From Fibrobacter sp. UBA4375 (GTDB taxonomy: Bacteria; Fibrobacterota; Fibrobacteria; Fibrobacterales; Fibrobacteraceae): 53,815 bases of DNA. The notes below the pieces were generated by a model. It did no database searches, was not told the origin of the DNA, and worked only from the letters and a program-made list of their open reading frames with translations. The stretch spans positions 27,532 to 81,346 of the forward strand of contig DGRZ01000097.1 of assembly GCA_002391195.1 (NCBI GenBank). The letters run 5' to 3'. Positions 15,572 to 23,315 of the stretch are shown piece after piece; position 1 is the stretch's first letter; the number at the start of each line of letters is the position of its first letter. Position numbers and translations under genes: made by a program.

Positions 15572-17050
15572 CTAGAAAATTTTCCCGACAAAGCAGTTCA
15601 GCGAGATGCCGCCGTGGCTGGTCTTGATGACCTTTGTACTTGGCAAGCCCAAGGCGGCACAGTTCTTTAAAAGGATGTCACTGCAGGCGCCCTTGGGCGC
15701 GAGGATGGCAACGACCAAAGGGCGCCCAATTCCCTGTGCAAGTTCCGAAAGTTTCTTGCCTATGCGGGCGTAGAGTGCTGGGGCATTTGCGTCCAGACGT
15801 TTTCCGTAGGGCGGGTTCAGCACGATGATTACTTTGGCGTTTCTGCTGCCGTTTGAGGTATCGTGCCCGATGTTTGAAATTTCTTCGGGCGTGTAGCTGA
15901 AAAAGTCTTTCTGCTGCGGTGCGATGGGAGTCGGCTCGATTTTTGCGAGGGGACTGCACTCCACGTTATGCCTGATGATTTCGACGGCTTTGTCGGAGAT
16001 GTCGCTTGTGAGAATTTTGATTATTGATGAATCGTGATTTTGGACTGGATCCTTCGCGACTTCGCCGCTCTGGATGACGCGGGTCAAGTAGTTCCACGAA
16101 GCTTCTTTGAAGGCGGGCTGGTGCTTGAGGGCAAAGTCGCGGCATTTTCCGGGAATGAGTCCGCTTGCCATGTAGGCTGCCTCTAGGCTGAAGGTGCCGC
16201 TGCCTGCCATGGGGTCAATGAGAGTGGTGAGGTCGCCCGACATGTCGGGCTTTGAGGTATGAGGTCGGGCTTCGCCCTTTGAGCAATGGATTGCCTCGAA
16301 GAGCATGGCGGCGGCGATGGTCTCCTTTAGGGGTGCGTCGTTGACAAAACGCTGGTGGCCCCGCTTGTAGAGTTCTTCTCCGGCCAGGTCTAGGGAAACT
16401 GTGCATCGGTCGTCGATGAGAGTGACGAATATGTTTTGCGACGGGGTGTTGCGGGGTGTCCCCGCAGAGGGGGTAGCGGATGCGGCTAGGAGATCCCCGC
16501 CGGAGTTTACCCCGGACTGTGTTCCGGGGCCAGGATGACAAGGCGCAGGAGCGAGGGGGAGGCTTCCCCCGTTAAATATGTTGTAAAATCGTTCCGCTAC
16601 GGCGTCGCTGTGGTAGAGCCTGGAGTGTTTGCAGGTGACGTGAATGTGCAACGAGTTACTAGTTACTAGTTCTGAGATACTAGGATTATTTCTTTCGTCT
16701 TTCGTCTGTAGCGAGATTGCGAGCGTTCTCTCGTCTAAATAAAGTTCCCGGGGGATTTCGGCGGCTTTCTTTTCGAGCTCGCGGAAGTTTTCGGCCTTGA
16801 AGGAGGCTATGTCCATGAGCATTCGGTTGGCGATGCGGCTGTGGGCTACGGCTTTCCAGGCTTCGGTCAGTTTGGCTTCGAAGGAGACTTTACCGTCGGC
16901 GGTTTCGAAGGAGTCGTCTTTGGCGGCGACCCCGATTTGCCGCAGCTCTTGGACCAGGGTCGCCTCGAAGCCAAGGGGCACGACGGCGGTAAAGCGGTGG
17001 AGCTTTCCGTGGACTTGCCGCTTGATGCGCTTTTCGAGGTTTTCAAGCAT
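15572..17050 (-). CDS. RlmL/YpsC-like 23S rRNA (guanine-N2) methyltransferase with four repeat-derived inserts
   Basis: A 492-residue SAM-dependent RNA methyltransferase, probably making m2G in 23S rRNA. Residues 15-150 hold a ferredoxin-like/THUMP region (HRFTAVVPLGFEATLVQEL; LHIHVTCKHSRLYHSDAVAE). The catalytic part has LDLAGEELYKRGHQRF, the SAM site DPMAGSGTFSLEAA (279-292) and NPPY (412-415). It is about 110 residues longer than YpsC-like relatives. The excess maps to stretches encoded by intergenic-type repeats: about 105-133 (heptamers), 161-206 (composite palindromic element), 257-275 (TGAGGTC type) and 322-342 (GTCATCC type). The frame stays open throughout, so the protein may be functional with surface loops added. 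It sits 17 bases after ybjQ and is probably in the same transcript. Confidence 0.85.
   Translation of the reverse strand: MLENLEKRIKRQVHGKLHRFTAVVPLGFEATLVQELRQIGVAAKDDSFETADGKVSFEAKLTEAWKAVAHSRIANRMLMDIASFKAENFRELEKKAAEIPRELYLDERTLAISLQTKDERNNPSISELVTSNSLHIHVTCKHSRLYHSDAVAERFYNIFNGGSLPLAPAPCHPGPGTQSGVNSGGDLLAASATPSAGTPRNTPSQNIFVTLIDDRCTVSLDLAGEELYKRGHQRFVNDAPLKETIAAAMLFEAIHCSKGEARPHTSKPDMSGDLTTLIDPMAGSGTFSLEAAYMASGLIPGKCRDFALKHQPAFKEASWNYLTRVIQSGEVAKDPVQNHDSSIIKILTSDISDKAVEIIRHNVECSPLAKIEPTPIAPQQKDFFSYTPEEISNIGHDTSNGSRNAKVIIVLNPPYGKRLDANAPALYARIGKKLSELAQGIGRPLVVAILAPKGACSDILLKNCAALGLPSTKVIKTSHGGISLNCFVGKIF
16047..16078. repeat. GTCATCC element inside the RlmL-like gene
   Basis: On the minus strand GTCATCCAGAGCGGCGAAGT... 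to GGATCC, closely related to the intergenic copy at 10042-10085. Confidence 0.7.
16228..16285. repeat. TGAGGTC-type element inside the RlmL-like gene
   Basis: TGAGGTA, TGAGGTC, GGGCTTC, GCCCTTT in 7-bp register plus a CCCGACATGTCGGG palindrome; the same phrases occur in the 8937-9025 gap. Confidence 0.7.
16442..16570. repeat. Three-module composite element inside the RlmL-like gene
   Basis: On the minus strand: module 1 GGGGGAAGCCTCCCCCTCG (16570-16552), module 2 GTCATCC...GGCGGGGATCTCC (16539-16489), module 3 GCATCCGCTACCCCCTCT... (to 16442). The same order occurs in two intergenic gaps. Confidence 0.8.
16645..16740. repeat. Heptamer stretches inside the RlmL-like gene
   Basis: GTTACTA, GTTACTA, GTTCTGA, GATACTA (plus strand, about 16650-16680) and, on the minus strand, AGACGAA, AGACGAA. 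The GTTACTA family is also intergenic at 20393-20418. Confidence 0.75.
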
Positions 17051-17067
17051 TTTGGACTGTGCGGAAT

Positions 17068-17379
17068 TTACTTGAACTTGACGGCGGTGCCGTAGACGAT
17101 GATTTCGGCGGAGCCCGTCATGACGGAGGCGGTGGCGAAACGGACATTTATGATGGCGTCAGCCCCGATGCCTCGGGCCTGCTTTTCCATGCGCTCGATG
17201 GCGATGTTGCGGGCGTCGTTCAGCATCTCGGTGTAGCCGGCAATCTCGCCGCCTATGATGGTCTTGAGGCCGGCGAAGACGTCGCGGACCACGTTCTTGC
17301 TGAAGACCACGCTGCCGCGCACCAGCTGGAGGGTTTCGAATTCCTTGCCGGTGATAAAGTCCGTATTGTAAAGCTGCAT
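17068..17379 (-). CDS. ybjQ: YbjQ family protein (UPF0145)
   Basis: A 103-residue cytoplasmic protein of the YbjQ/PF01906 family, a small beta-alpha fold often listed as putative heavy-metal binding without proof. The whole family length is present: ITGKEFETLQLVRGSVVFSK, a central helix RNIAIERMEKQARGIGADAI, then INVRF and a terminal beta hairpin AEIIVYGTAVKF. The start is set by AAGGAGG four bases upstream; the site is part of a perfect 10-bp palindrome GGAGGCCTCC touching the ATG. First gene of a likely two-gene unit with the RlmL-like methyltransferase. Function is unknown. Confidence 0.9.
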   Translation of the reverse strand: MQLYNTDFITGKEFETLQLVRGSVVFSKNVVRDVFAGLKTIIGGEIAGYTEMLNDARNIAIERMEKQARGIGADAIINVRFATASVMTGSAEIIVYGTAVKFK

Positions 17380-17475
17380 GGAGGCCTCCTTTTTTCTTGC
17401 CTACGGCAACAATATATAAATCGGCGGCTTCAGGACGGCATATGGGCGGCAGAAAAGTCTGTTTTCGGAGTGGCG

Positions 17476-17513
17476 GGCCTATAAAAGTGCTTTTTGGTGC
17501 ACTTTTATAGGCC
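17476..17513. repeat. 15-bp perfect inverted repeat hairpin
   Basis: GGCCTATAAAAGTGC, loop TTTTTGGT, GCACTTTTATAGGCC, followed on the plus strand by TTTTG. No plus-strand gene precedes it, so it is not an obvious terminator. Confidence 0.75.
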
Positions 17514-17692
17514 TTTTGTTAATTTGTTTGTGGTTAATTTAGAGGGTTGGATCTCAAAAATACATATAAATCTTATCAAATAGAATGTTTTATATGCACT
17601 TTTGTTAATTTGTGTGTGATTCTTTTGCGCTCTTGAAGGGGTGAGGGGCATATAAAAAGCCCTTTGGGGACGGTTTTATAGGTACGCCCCCT
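17500..17692. repeat. Related direct repeats and second fold-back before the acyltransferase end
   Basis: The phrase CTTTTGTTAATTTGT occurs at about 17513 and 17599, each close to a GCACTTTT. A second hairpin TATAAAA...TTTTATA lies at about 17651-17680; its minus strand ends in CTTTTTATA and may terminate the acyltransferase transcript. No gene is seen in the 17380-17692 gap. Confidence 0.5.
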
Positions 17693-18742
17693 CTAAAAGA
17701 ACCTCTTGAAAAAGGAAATTGGCCTGAAAAGCGCTGTCACCAGCAGGGAAATGGCAAAAACGGCCGCCGCCACGACTGGAACCACGACGATGGGGTGGGG
17801 CGTGAGGAGCGACAGCTCGAGTCCGTAGAAAAGCTTGATGAAAAGCGGGTGAATCAGGTACACGCCCAGCATGCAGGCCGAAACGAAGGTGAGGCGGCGG
17901 TTTGTGGTCAGCACGCCCCGGTACCGTTCACAGAAAAAGCAGAAAATGGCGGCGGCAATCAGGAAGGTAGTTGGCTGGAAATTGCCCAAAAAGTATTCGT
18001 TGGGCTTGGAGCGGTCGATGGAAAAGTACGTGGAGGAGACGAAGGCGAAGGCCCAGGAGGCAATGGCCGAGAGGTACAGGATTTTTCGGGCTAGGGGCTT
18101 CAGGCCGTAGTGGGAAATGTAGAATCCGGTGAGGTAGAAGCCCGCGAAGGTGGTGCATCCCTGGATGCGGATGTTCTTGTAGAGCGTAAAGTCGGCGAGG
18201 CGTTCCAGCAGGTGGTTCACCATGGGGAGCACCAGCCCGAAGCAGAAAAAGATGCCGATGACGTAGAGGACCATCCGGTGGCTTGCGTGTTCGGTAAAGA
18301 CCCGCATGGGGGGCGTCAGAATGTAGAGCCCCGCGATGGTGTAGAGAAACCACAGGTGGGTGGGCGGCTTGGTAAAAAGCAGAAATGGCGTGGCGAAGAT
18401 GTCCTTGAAAGATCCGCCGGCGACGAGGGTATTGACCGTTCCGTAGACGACGACCCAGAACACCAGCAAAAGCAAGATGCGGGTGAGGTTCTTGCCGAGG
18501 ATTTTCTCCGGCGGGTGGGCGTATCGGGGCGAAAGCATGAACGCCCCGCTGATCATGATGAACACGCCCACGCCGAAGCGGGCGATGCTGTTGTAAAAGT
18601 TCAGGGTAATCCACTCGTCGGTACGCACGGGAATGTTGTACCAGGCGGACGTGACGGTATGCTGGAACACCACGGAAAACGCCGCGATGATTCTAAGGAC
18701 TTCGGCGTAGAGTTCCCTAGGCTTTACGGGAGTCGTTTCCAT
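17693..18742 (-). CDS. Acyltransferase 3 family integral membrane protein
   Basis: A 349-residue membrane protein of the acyltransferase-3 (OafA/WecH) family, which usually O-acetylates surface sugars. About ten hydrophobic helices are visible. The N-terminal block RELYAEVLRIIAAFSVVFQHTV carries the helix-1 pattern with R-x-x-A and the conserved His, and FGVGVFIMISGAFML follows, then HLWFLYTIAGLYILTPPMR and the late YLIHPLF motif. The acceptor is not shown by the sequence. It begins five bases after the thrH stop with no separate ribosome site, so the two genes are probably cotranscribed. No sugar-synthesis genes are adjacent. Confidence 0.88.
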   Translation of the reverse strand: METTPVKPRELYAEVLRIIAAFSVVFQHTVTSAWYNIPVRTDEWITLNFYNSIARFGVGVFIMISGAFMLSPRYAHPPEKILGKNLTRILLLLVFWVVVYGTVNTLVAGGSFKDIFATPFLLFTKPPTHLWFLYTIAGLYILTPPMRVFTEHASHRMVLYVIGIFFCFGLVLPMVNHLLERLADFTLYKNIRIQGCTTFAGFYLTGFYISHYGLKPLARKILYLSAIASWAFAFVSSTYFSIDRSKPNEYFLGNFQPTTFLIAAAIFCFFCERYRGVLTTNRRLTFVSACMLGVYLIHPLFIKLFYGLELSLLTPHPIVVVPVVAAAVFAISLLVTALFRPISFFKRFF

Positions 18743-18747
18743 GCCAT

Positions 18748-19365
18748 TTAGAGCATCGCCTGGAACTGGTGGAACTTTTCCAGCAGCTCGGCGTAGGTCT
18801 TGGTGGCCTCTAGTTGCGGGAATTGGGCCACGATGGAGTCCGGCGCGCAGAAGAAGCAGCCCTTTTCGGCCTGCAGGAGCATGCCTGTGTCGTTGAAGGA
18901 ATCTCCCGAAGCGAACACCTTGAAGTTCAGGTCCTGCAGGTGCTTTACCACCTTGGTCTTCTGGTCGGTAAGTCGCAGGTGGTAGCCCACGATGCGGTCG
19001 TTTTGTACTTCCAGGTTATGGCAGAAGATGGTGGGGAATCCCAGGTTCTTCATGATGGGGTAGGCGAATTCCTGGAAAGTGTCCGAAAGGATAATCACCT
19101 GGGTCTCGTCCCGGAGCTGGTCCATGAAGGCGCGGGCGCCGTCCAGCAGGCCCAGGTTCGCAATGACGTTCTGGATGTCCGAAAGCTTGATGCCTTCGCG
19201 GTCGAGAATCTTGATGCGCCCCTTCATGAGCTCGTCGTAGTTAGGGATGTCGCGGGTGGTCAGGCGCAGGTCAGCGACGCCCGTCTTTTCGGCGACGGCA
19301 ATCCAGATTTCGGGGGCGAGGACTCCTTCCAGGTCCAGGGTAACGACACATTGCTTGGTGAACAT
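18748..19365 (-). CDS. thrH: Bifunctional phosphoserine phosphatase / homoserine phosphotransferase ThrH
   Basis: A 205-residue HAD enzyme closely following Pseudomonas ThrH along its whole length: CVVTLDLEGVLAPEIWIAVAEKTG (nucleophile Asp11 and Glu13), TTRDIPNYDELMKGRI, VIILSDTFQEFAYP (motif II), NLGFPTIFCHNLE, and GDSFNDTGML (motif IV). It would take phosphate from phosphoserine to give serine or pass it to homoserine, linking serine and threonine synthesis. No classical serB or thrB is visible nearby. There is no ribosome-binding site; a heptamer array reaches within a few bases of the ATG. The acyltransferase follows five bases downstream. Confidence 0.93.
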   Translation of the reverse strand: MFTKQCVVTLDLEGVLAPEIWIAVAEKTGVADLRLTTRDIPNYDELMKGRIKILDREGIKLSDIQNVIANLGLLDGARAFMDQLRDETQVIILSDTFQEFAYPIMKNLGFPTIFCHNLEVQNDRIVGYHLRLTDQKTKVVKHLQDLNFKVFASGDSFNDTGMLLQAEKGCFFCAPDSIVAQFPQLEATKTYAELLEKFHQFQAML

Positions 19366-19366
19366 A

Positions 19367-19483
19367 GGGCTTAGGGGTTAGGATTTAGGGTCTAGGGGTT
19401 AGGAAAATTCAGAATTCAGAGTTCAGATTTCGGAGTTTGAACAATTTTGAAATCCGAATTCTGAAATCTGAAATCCGAATTAT
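19367..19483. repeat. Two adjacent heptamer arrays (GGGGTTA and AATTCAG families)
   Basis: 19367-19402 has GGGGTTA/GGATTTA units; 19404-19483 has AATTCAG, AATTCAG, AGTTCAG and, mirrored, GAAATCC/GAATTCT units. Together they fill the gap between thrH and hslO. Confidence 0.85.
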
Positions 19484-20358
19484 TTTTTCCTCTCGTTTAT
19501 AATTTCTCTCAAATCTTCAATCGTAATCTGGTACGGGGTGCGGCAGAAATCGCAGATGACTTCCAGGTCCTTTCCTTCGGCTTCCAGGTCCAGCAGGTCC
19601 TGGAGAGGGAGGGTGGCAAGGGTCGCCACCGTGCGTTCGTGGCTGCAGGGGCAGTAGGCCCTGGGGTCGATTTCTTTCACGATGTCGATTTCGTAGGGGC
19701 CCCGCAGCTGGTCCAGAAGTTCGTCCAGGTCAAAACCCTCGGGGGTGTTCATGTCGCAGAACTTGGGCAGGTTCTGCACGATGACCTCTATCAGGTTGAT
19801 GTCCTTGTCTTCCAGGTCCGGGAACGCCTCGATGTAGAAACCGGCGGCGTAGTCCAGCTTGCTCGGGTCCTGGGCGTTAAAGGCGGCCTCGATGCCAACG
19901 GCGGAGCGGATCTGTTCCGACTGCAAAAGGTAGGTGGCCAGGTTCTGTCCCATGGATACCGACGGAGCCTCGATGATGCTCTCGTGGACCCGCTTGCCCT
20001 GCTCGTTCAGCTTGACCACGCGGATGCTCTGGGGAATCAGGGCGGGCTCGTTACCGCCCACGGCGGCAAGTTCCGGCTGCGGGATCATGGCACGCACCAG
20101 GCCCTGGGGCGTCGTGTCCGACTGCACCAGCGTGATTTCGCCGCCAAAACGGGTGGTCAGCGACACGGTTCCCGGAAACTTCAGCGAGGCGCTCAAAAAG
20201 ATGCTTGCGATGGAGTTCTCGGCCAAAAGTTTCAGGGCGAAACCCTGTGCGTTGTGCTTCTTGCCGATTTCGTTCATCGTCGCGGTCAAATCGACGACAA
20301 TCAGGCGGAAGGGCGTTCTCTTGCCCGTGGCGCGGATAATGCGGTCCTTGAAATTCAT
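19480..20358 (-). CDS. hslO: Redox-regulated chaperone Hsp33
   Basis: A 292-residue cytoplasmic holdase that is switched on by oxidation. The N-terminal core includes FGGEITLVQSDTTPQGLVRAM and the helical linker; the zinc/redox switch is CPC at 236-238 and CDFC at 269-272 (pattern CxC...CxxC). The N-terminal part has a few family-atypical stretches but the overall order is kept. The start codon has TATCTT six bases upstream and no Shine-Dalgarno sequence. It stands alone between repeat arrays. Confidence 0.92.
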   Translation of the reverse strand: MNFKDRIIRATGKRTPFRLIVVDLTATMNEIGKKHNAQGFALKLLAENSIASIFLSASLKFPGTVSLTTRFGGEITLVQSDTTPQGLVRAMIPQPELAAVGGNEPALIPQSIRVVKLNEQGKRVHESIIEAPSVSMGQNLATYLLQSEQIRSAVGIEAAFNAQDPSKLDYAAGFYIEAFPDLEDKDINLIEVIVQNLPKFCDMNTPEGFDLDELLDQLRGPYEIDIVKEIDPRAYCPCSHERTVATLATLPLQDLLDLEAEGKDLEVICDFCRTPYQITIEDLREIINERKK

Positions 20359-20364
20359 GGCACA

Positions 20365-20370
20365 AAGATA
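20365..20370 (-). promoter_or_regulatory. Leaderless-type -10 box of hslO
   Basis: TATCTT on the minus strand, six bases (TGTGCC) before ATG 20358. Confidence 0.5.
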
Positions 20371-20392
20371 GAAATGTAGTTGTGCCCTATGG

Positions 20393-20418
20393 ACTAGTTA
20401 ATAGTTACTAGTTACTAG
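20393..20418. repeat. Heptamer array, GTTACTA / GTTAATA family
   Basis: CTAGTTA, ATAGTTA, CTAGTTA, CTAGAAA in 7-bp register upstream of hslO. Confidence 0.75.
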
Positions 20419-20474
20419 AAATGCATAAAACGGGAATGTTTTTGAAGGTCTTGGAAGGTGTTTTTGGTAAATAA

Positions 20475-20580
20475 GGGGGGAGGTCTCCCCCTCGCTTCTG
20501 CGGCTCGTCATCCCCGCGTAGGCGGGGATCTCCTTGCGGCATCTGCTACCCCTTCTAACGGGGCTCAGTCGCCGCCCCGT
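20475..20580. repeat. Three-module composite element, intergenic copy
   Basis: Module 1 GGGGGGAGGTCTCCCCCTCG (20475-20494), module 2 GTCATCCCCGC...GGCGGGGATCTCC (20507-20533), module 3 GCATCTGCTACCCCTTCT... to about 20580. Same order and spacing style as the copy inside the RlmL-like gene. Confidence 0.85.
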
Positions 20581-20636
20581 AACGCCCGGCTTTTTCGGTC
20601 CACTTTTATTATATTCTTGCGAAAACGAGGCTCAAT

Positions 20637-21182
20637 ATGAAGATTTTATTCCTGATGGCCGACGGTTTCGAGGAAACCGAATTCGTCACACCTTTCGACT
20701 ACCTGCAGCGGGCAGGTTTTGAGGTCGCTCTTGCAAGCGTTTCCGGTAAGGCCGAAGTGATTGGGTCCCACGGCCTTAAAATCCAGACGGACTTTGCACT
20801 TTCGGGTGCCGATACCGCAAAGTTTGGCGCCGTCCTTTTGCCCGGTGGCGGCATTGGTGTCAAGAACCTGAAGGCCTCCGCCCATGTGGAGAAGGTCATC
20901 TGCGATTTCAACGATGAGGACAAGTGGATTTTCGCCATCTGCGCCGCTCCTTTGGTACTGAGCAAGGCGGGAATCCTGGTGGACAGAACCGTCACCTGTT
21001 TCCCGGGCTGCGAAGCGGAGCTGGTCTGTAACAAGTTTGTGGAAGACCGCGTAGTGGTAGACGGCAATATCGTCACCAGTCGCGGCGCAGGCTCCGCCGA
21101 AGAATTCACTTTCGAATGTATCGCCCAGCTGGGCGGCCGCGACCTTGCAGAAAAAATCCGCAAGCAGGTGGTGGCGAGGTAA
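20637..21182 (+). CDS. DJ-1/PfpI family protein (YajL-like)
   Basis: A 181-residue cytoplasmic DJ-1 superfamily protein, a group linked to protection or repair after oxidative and carbonyl stress. The family blocks are present: MADGFEETEFVTPFDYLQRAGF (with the active-site Glu), a LLPGGGIGVKNL strand-turn, and the nucleophile elbow ICAAPLVLSKAG with Cys at about 102; later TCFPGCE and VTSRGAGSAEEF. Length matches DJ-1/YajL. GAGGCTC lies before the ATG, with TATATT further up, so this gene has a short leader. Its 3' end is three bases from the convergent mnmA stop. Confidence 0.9.
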   Translation: MKILFLMADGFEETEFVTPFDYLQRAGFEVALASVSGKAEVIGSHGLKIQTDFALSGADTAKFGAVLLPGGGIGVKNLKASAHVEKVICDFNDEDKWIFAICAAPLVLSKAGILVDRTVTCFPGCEAELVCNKFVEDRVVVDGNIVTSRGAGSAEEFTFECIAQLGGRDLAEKIRKQVVAR

Positions 21183-21185
21183 GAA

Positions 21186-22283
21186 CTACTTCTCGATAAT
21201 CGCCGAGGCCACGATGCCGTCGCCGGCGTAGAGCACCATGATTTGCCCGGGGGTGGCGGCGAATTGCGGCGTGTCGAACCGGATAGAGATTCGGTTGTCT
21301 GTAAGTTCGGTAATGCTTGCTTCGGCGAAGGTGTGTCCCAGCCGGATTTTCGCCTGGAGCTTCTGCTGCAGCAGGGGAGAGTCCTTGGAAACCATCAGGT
21401 TCAGCTGGCTCCCGCTGACTTCGCTACATTGCAGCAGACTGCGAGGTCCAAGTACCACCTGGTTCTTCTTGACATCGATGGCAATCACAAAAAGGGGCTC
21501 CGGCTGACCGCCGATGTTGAGGCCTTTCCTTTGCCCGATGGTGTAGTGGATGAAACCCTTGTGCTGCCCCAAGACCTTGCCGTTCACGTCCACGAAGTCG
21601 CCGGGAACGTTGTCGCTTTCGTCAAAGAGCACGGAGTAGTCGCCGCATTCCAGAAAATCCTGGCTTTCCTTTTTGGAGGCGAAATCTTCCCAGCCGATTT
21701 TACGGGCCAGTTCCTTGACCTCTTCCTTGTGCATTTCGCCTAGGGGGAACAGCACCGACGAAAGCTGGTCTTCGGTTAGCCTGGAAAGGAAATAGGACTG
21801 GTCCTTAAAGGTGTCGCGGGCCCTCCACAGGAACGGTTCTTCGGGGCTCCTGAAATCCAGACGGGCGTAGTGTCCTGTGGCAAAGTAGTCAAAGCTTACG
21901 CCCATCTTGCGGACGGCGTGGAGCATGGCTCCGAACTTGATGGACTGGTTGCAGCGCACGCAGGGGTTGGGCGTACGGCCCGCCCGGTATTCGGCGCGGA
22001 AATAGTCCAGCACGTTTTTCTTGTATTCCTCTACCACGGGAACTACGTGGAAGGGAATGGACAGGCGCTTGGCCACACTCTCGGCGGCTTCGATGCTTTC
22101 CCTTTCGTTGGGGCCGAAACATCCGGAGCGGCCCTCCACGATGGGCATGTTGATGGAACCGTCCCAGAGGGCCATGGTAATGCCTATGACGTTGTAGCCC
22201 TTCTGCTGCAAGGTCCAGGCGGTAAGGGCGGAATCTACGCCTCCCGAAAGTCCGACTGCTACTGTTTTGTTGTTTGGTTCCAT
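21186..22283 (-). CDS. mnmA: tRNA-specific 2-thiouridylase
   Basis: A 365-residue cytoplasmic enzyme that thiolates U34 of the Lys, Glu and Gln tRNAs. Features: PP-loop SGGVDS (13-18), NPCVRCNQSIKFGAM (Cys111 aligns with the first catalytic Cys), ATGHYAR, DQSYFLSRL, HYTIGQRKGLNIGG. The second catalytic Cys normally sits in a SQEICF-type motif; here the region reads KKESQDFLECGDY, so the only Cys (213) is shifted two places. The gene ends three bases from the DJ-1-like gene. The start is about 12 bases downstream of a TATATT box with no strong ribosome site. Confidence 0.92.
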   Translation of the reverse strand: MEPNNKTVAVGLSGGVDSALTAWTLQQKGYNVIGITMALWDGSINMPIVEGRSGCFGPNERESIEAAESVAKRLSIPFHVVPVVEEYKKNVLDYFRAEYRAGRTPNPCVRCNQSIKFGAMLHAVRKMGVSFDYFATGHYARLDFRSPEEPFLWRARDTFKDQSYFLSRLTEDQLSSVLFPLGEMHKEEVKELARKIGWEDFASKKESQDFLECGDYSVLFDESDNVPGDFVDVNGKVLGQHKGFIHYTIGQRKGLNIGGQPEPLFVIAIDVKKNQVVLGPRSLLQCSEVSGSQLNLMVSKDSPLLQQKLQAKIRLGHTFAEASITELTDNRISIRFDTPQFAATPGQIMVLYAGDGIVASAIIEK

Positions 22284-22308
22284 AATACTAGCGAAAATAT
22301 AGGAAAAT

Positions 22309-22377
22309 AGAGTATAGAGACTAGGATTTAGAGACTAGAGATTAGATTCTAAATCCTAGCTCCTAAATCCTAACCCC
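22309..22377. repeat. Heptamer array with inverted halves
   Basis: GGATTTA/GAGACTA units run rightward, then the array turns into AAATCCT/AACCCC units, so the two halves form a loose inverted repeat between mnmA and the MoxR promoter. Confidence 0.8.
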
Positions 22378-22383
22378 TTTTTG

Positions 22384-22398
22384 TATATTAGAAACATG
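22384..22398 (+). promoter_or_regulatory. Leaderless-type promoter of the MoxR operon
   Basis: TATATT (22384-22389), six bases, ATG 22396. The heptamer array lies where a -35 box would be. Confidence 0.55.
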
Positions 22399-23304
22399 AT
22401 TGAAAAACTTTTGAACGCCCTGGACTCCGTGTTGCTTGGCAAGCGGGAGTCCGTAGAAATGCTGGTCATGGCCCTGCTGGCCGACGGTCATGTGCTGGTA
22501 GAAGATGTGCCTGGAACAGGCAAGACCACTTTGGCGAAGGCCCTGGCGGTAGCCATCGGGGCGGATTTCGCCCGCATCCAGTTCACGCCGGACCTGCTCC
22601 CTGCCGATGTGACCGGCGGGGCGGTGTTCCGCATGAACACCGGGGATTTTGAAATCCGGAAAGGTCCCGTATTTACCCAGATTCTCTTGGCCGACGAAAT
22701 TAATCGCGCATCGCCCCGCACCCAGAGTTCCCTGCTGGAGGCCATGGAAGAGCGTCAGGTTTCCCTGGAAGGGGAACGGCACGCGCTGCCTAAGCTGTTC
22801 ATGGTGCTGGCTACGGAAAACCCGGTGGAATTCCACGGGGTGTTTCCCTTGCCGGAAGCCCAGATGGACCGGTTCCTGATCCGGCTTTCGTTGGGCTACC
22901 CCTCTACGGAAACGGAACTGCAGATTTTGCGGAGCCACCGGGAAGGTAAACCCCTGGACAAGCTGACCGCCGTCACCACGCCCGAAGAAATCCTGAAGGC
23001 GAGGGATGCCGTCCGCAAGGTTCACGTGGACGAATCCCTGGAAAGATACGTGGTGTCGCTGGTTCAGGCGACCCGAGAAAATCCGGCCGTGCGCCTGGCT
23101 GCAAGCCCCCGCGCAGGTATCAACCTCATCAAAATGGCCCAGGCGTCTGCCTACATCCAGGGCCGGGACTTCGTGAATCCCGACGACATCCAGCGGGTGT
23201 ATTCCGCGGTGATGGAACACCGTGTCTTTGCGAAAGACGGAAACGCCTCTACGGTGAAAAGCATTCTGGAATCTATCCGCACCCAGGTGAAAATCCCTAA
23301 GTAG
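22396..23304 (+). CDS. MoxR-type AAA+ ATPase
   Basis: A 302-residue AAA+ ATPase of the MoxR family, thought to act as a chaperone for membrane or metal-binding partner proteins. Blocks: VLVEDVPGTGKTTLAKALA (Walker A about 36-47), FARIQFTPDLLPADVTGG, Walker B ILLADEINRASPRTQSSLLEAM, LATENPVEFHGVFPLPEAQMDRF, and ASPRAGINLIKMAQA near the end. ATG 22396 is preferred to a TTG five codons upstream, which falls in the promoter. It heads a three-gene operon with a DUF58 protein and a transglutaminase-like membrane protein, the usual partners of this family. Confidence 0.93.
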   Translation: MIEKLLNALDSVLLGKRESVEMLVMALLADGHVLVEDVPGTGKTTLAKALAVAIGADFARIQFTPDLLPADVTGGAVFRMNTGDFEIRKGPVFTQILLADEINRASPRTQSSLLEAMEERQVSLEGERHALPKLFMVLATENPVEFHGVFPLPEAQMDRFLIRLSLGYPSTETELQILRSHREGKPLDKLTAVTTPEEILKARDAVRKVHVDESLERYVVSLVQATRENPAVRLAASPRAGINLIKMAQASAYIQGRDFVNPDDIQRVYSAVMEHRVFAKDGNASTVKSILESIRTQVKIPK

Positions 23305-23315
23305 AAGCGGGGAAC

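Noticed and set aside
15572..17050. RlmL-like gene as a pseudogene broken by repeats
   Set aside because: The frame is open over all 492 codons, and the SAM and NPPY motifs are intact; the inserts keep phase.
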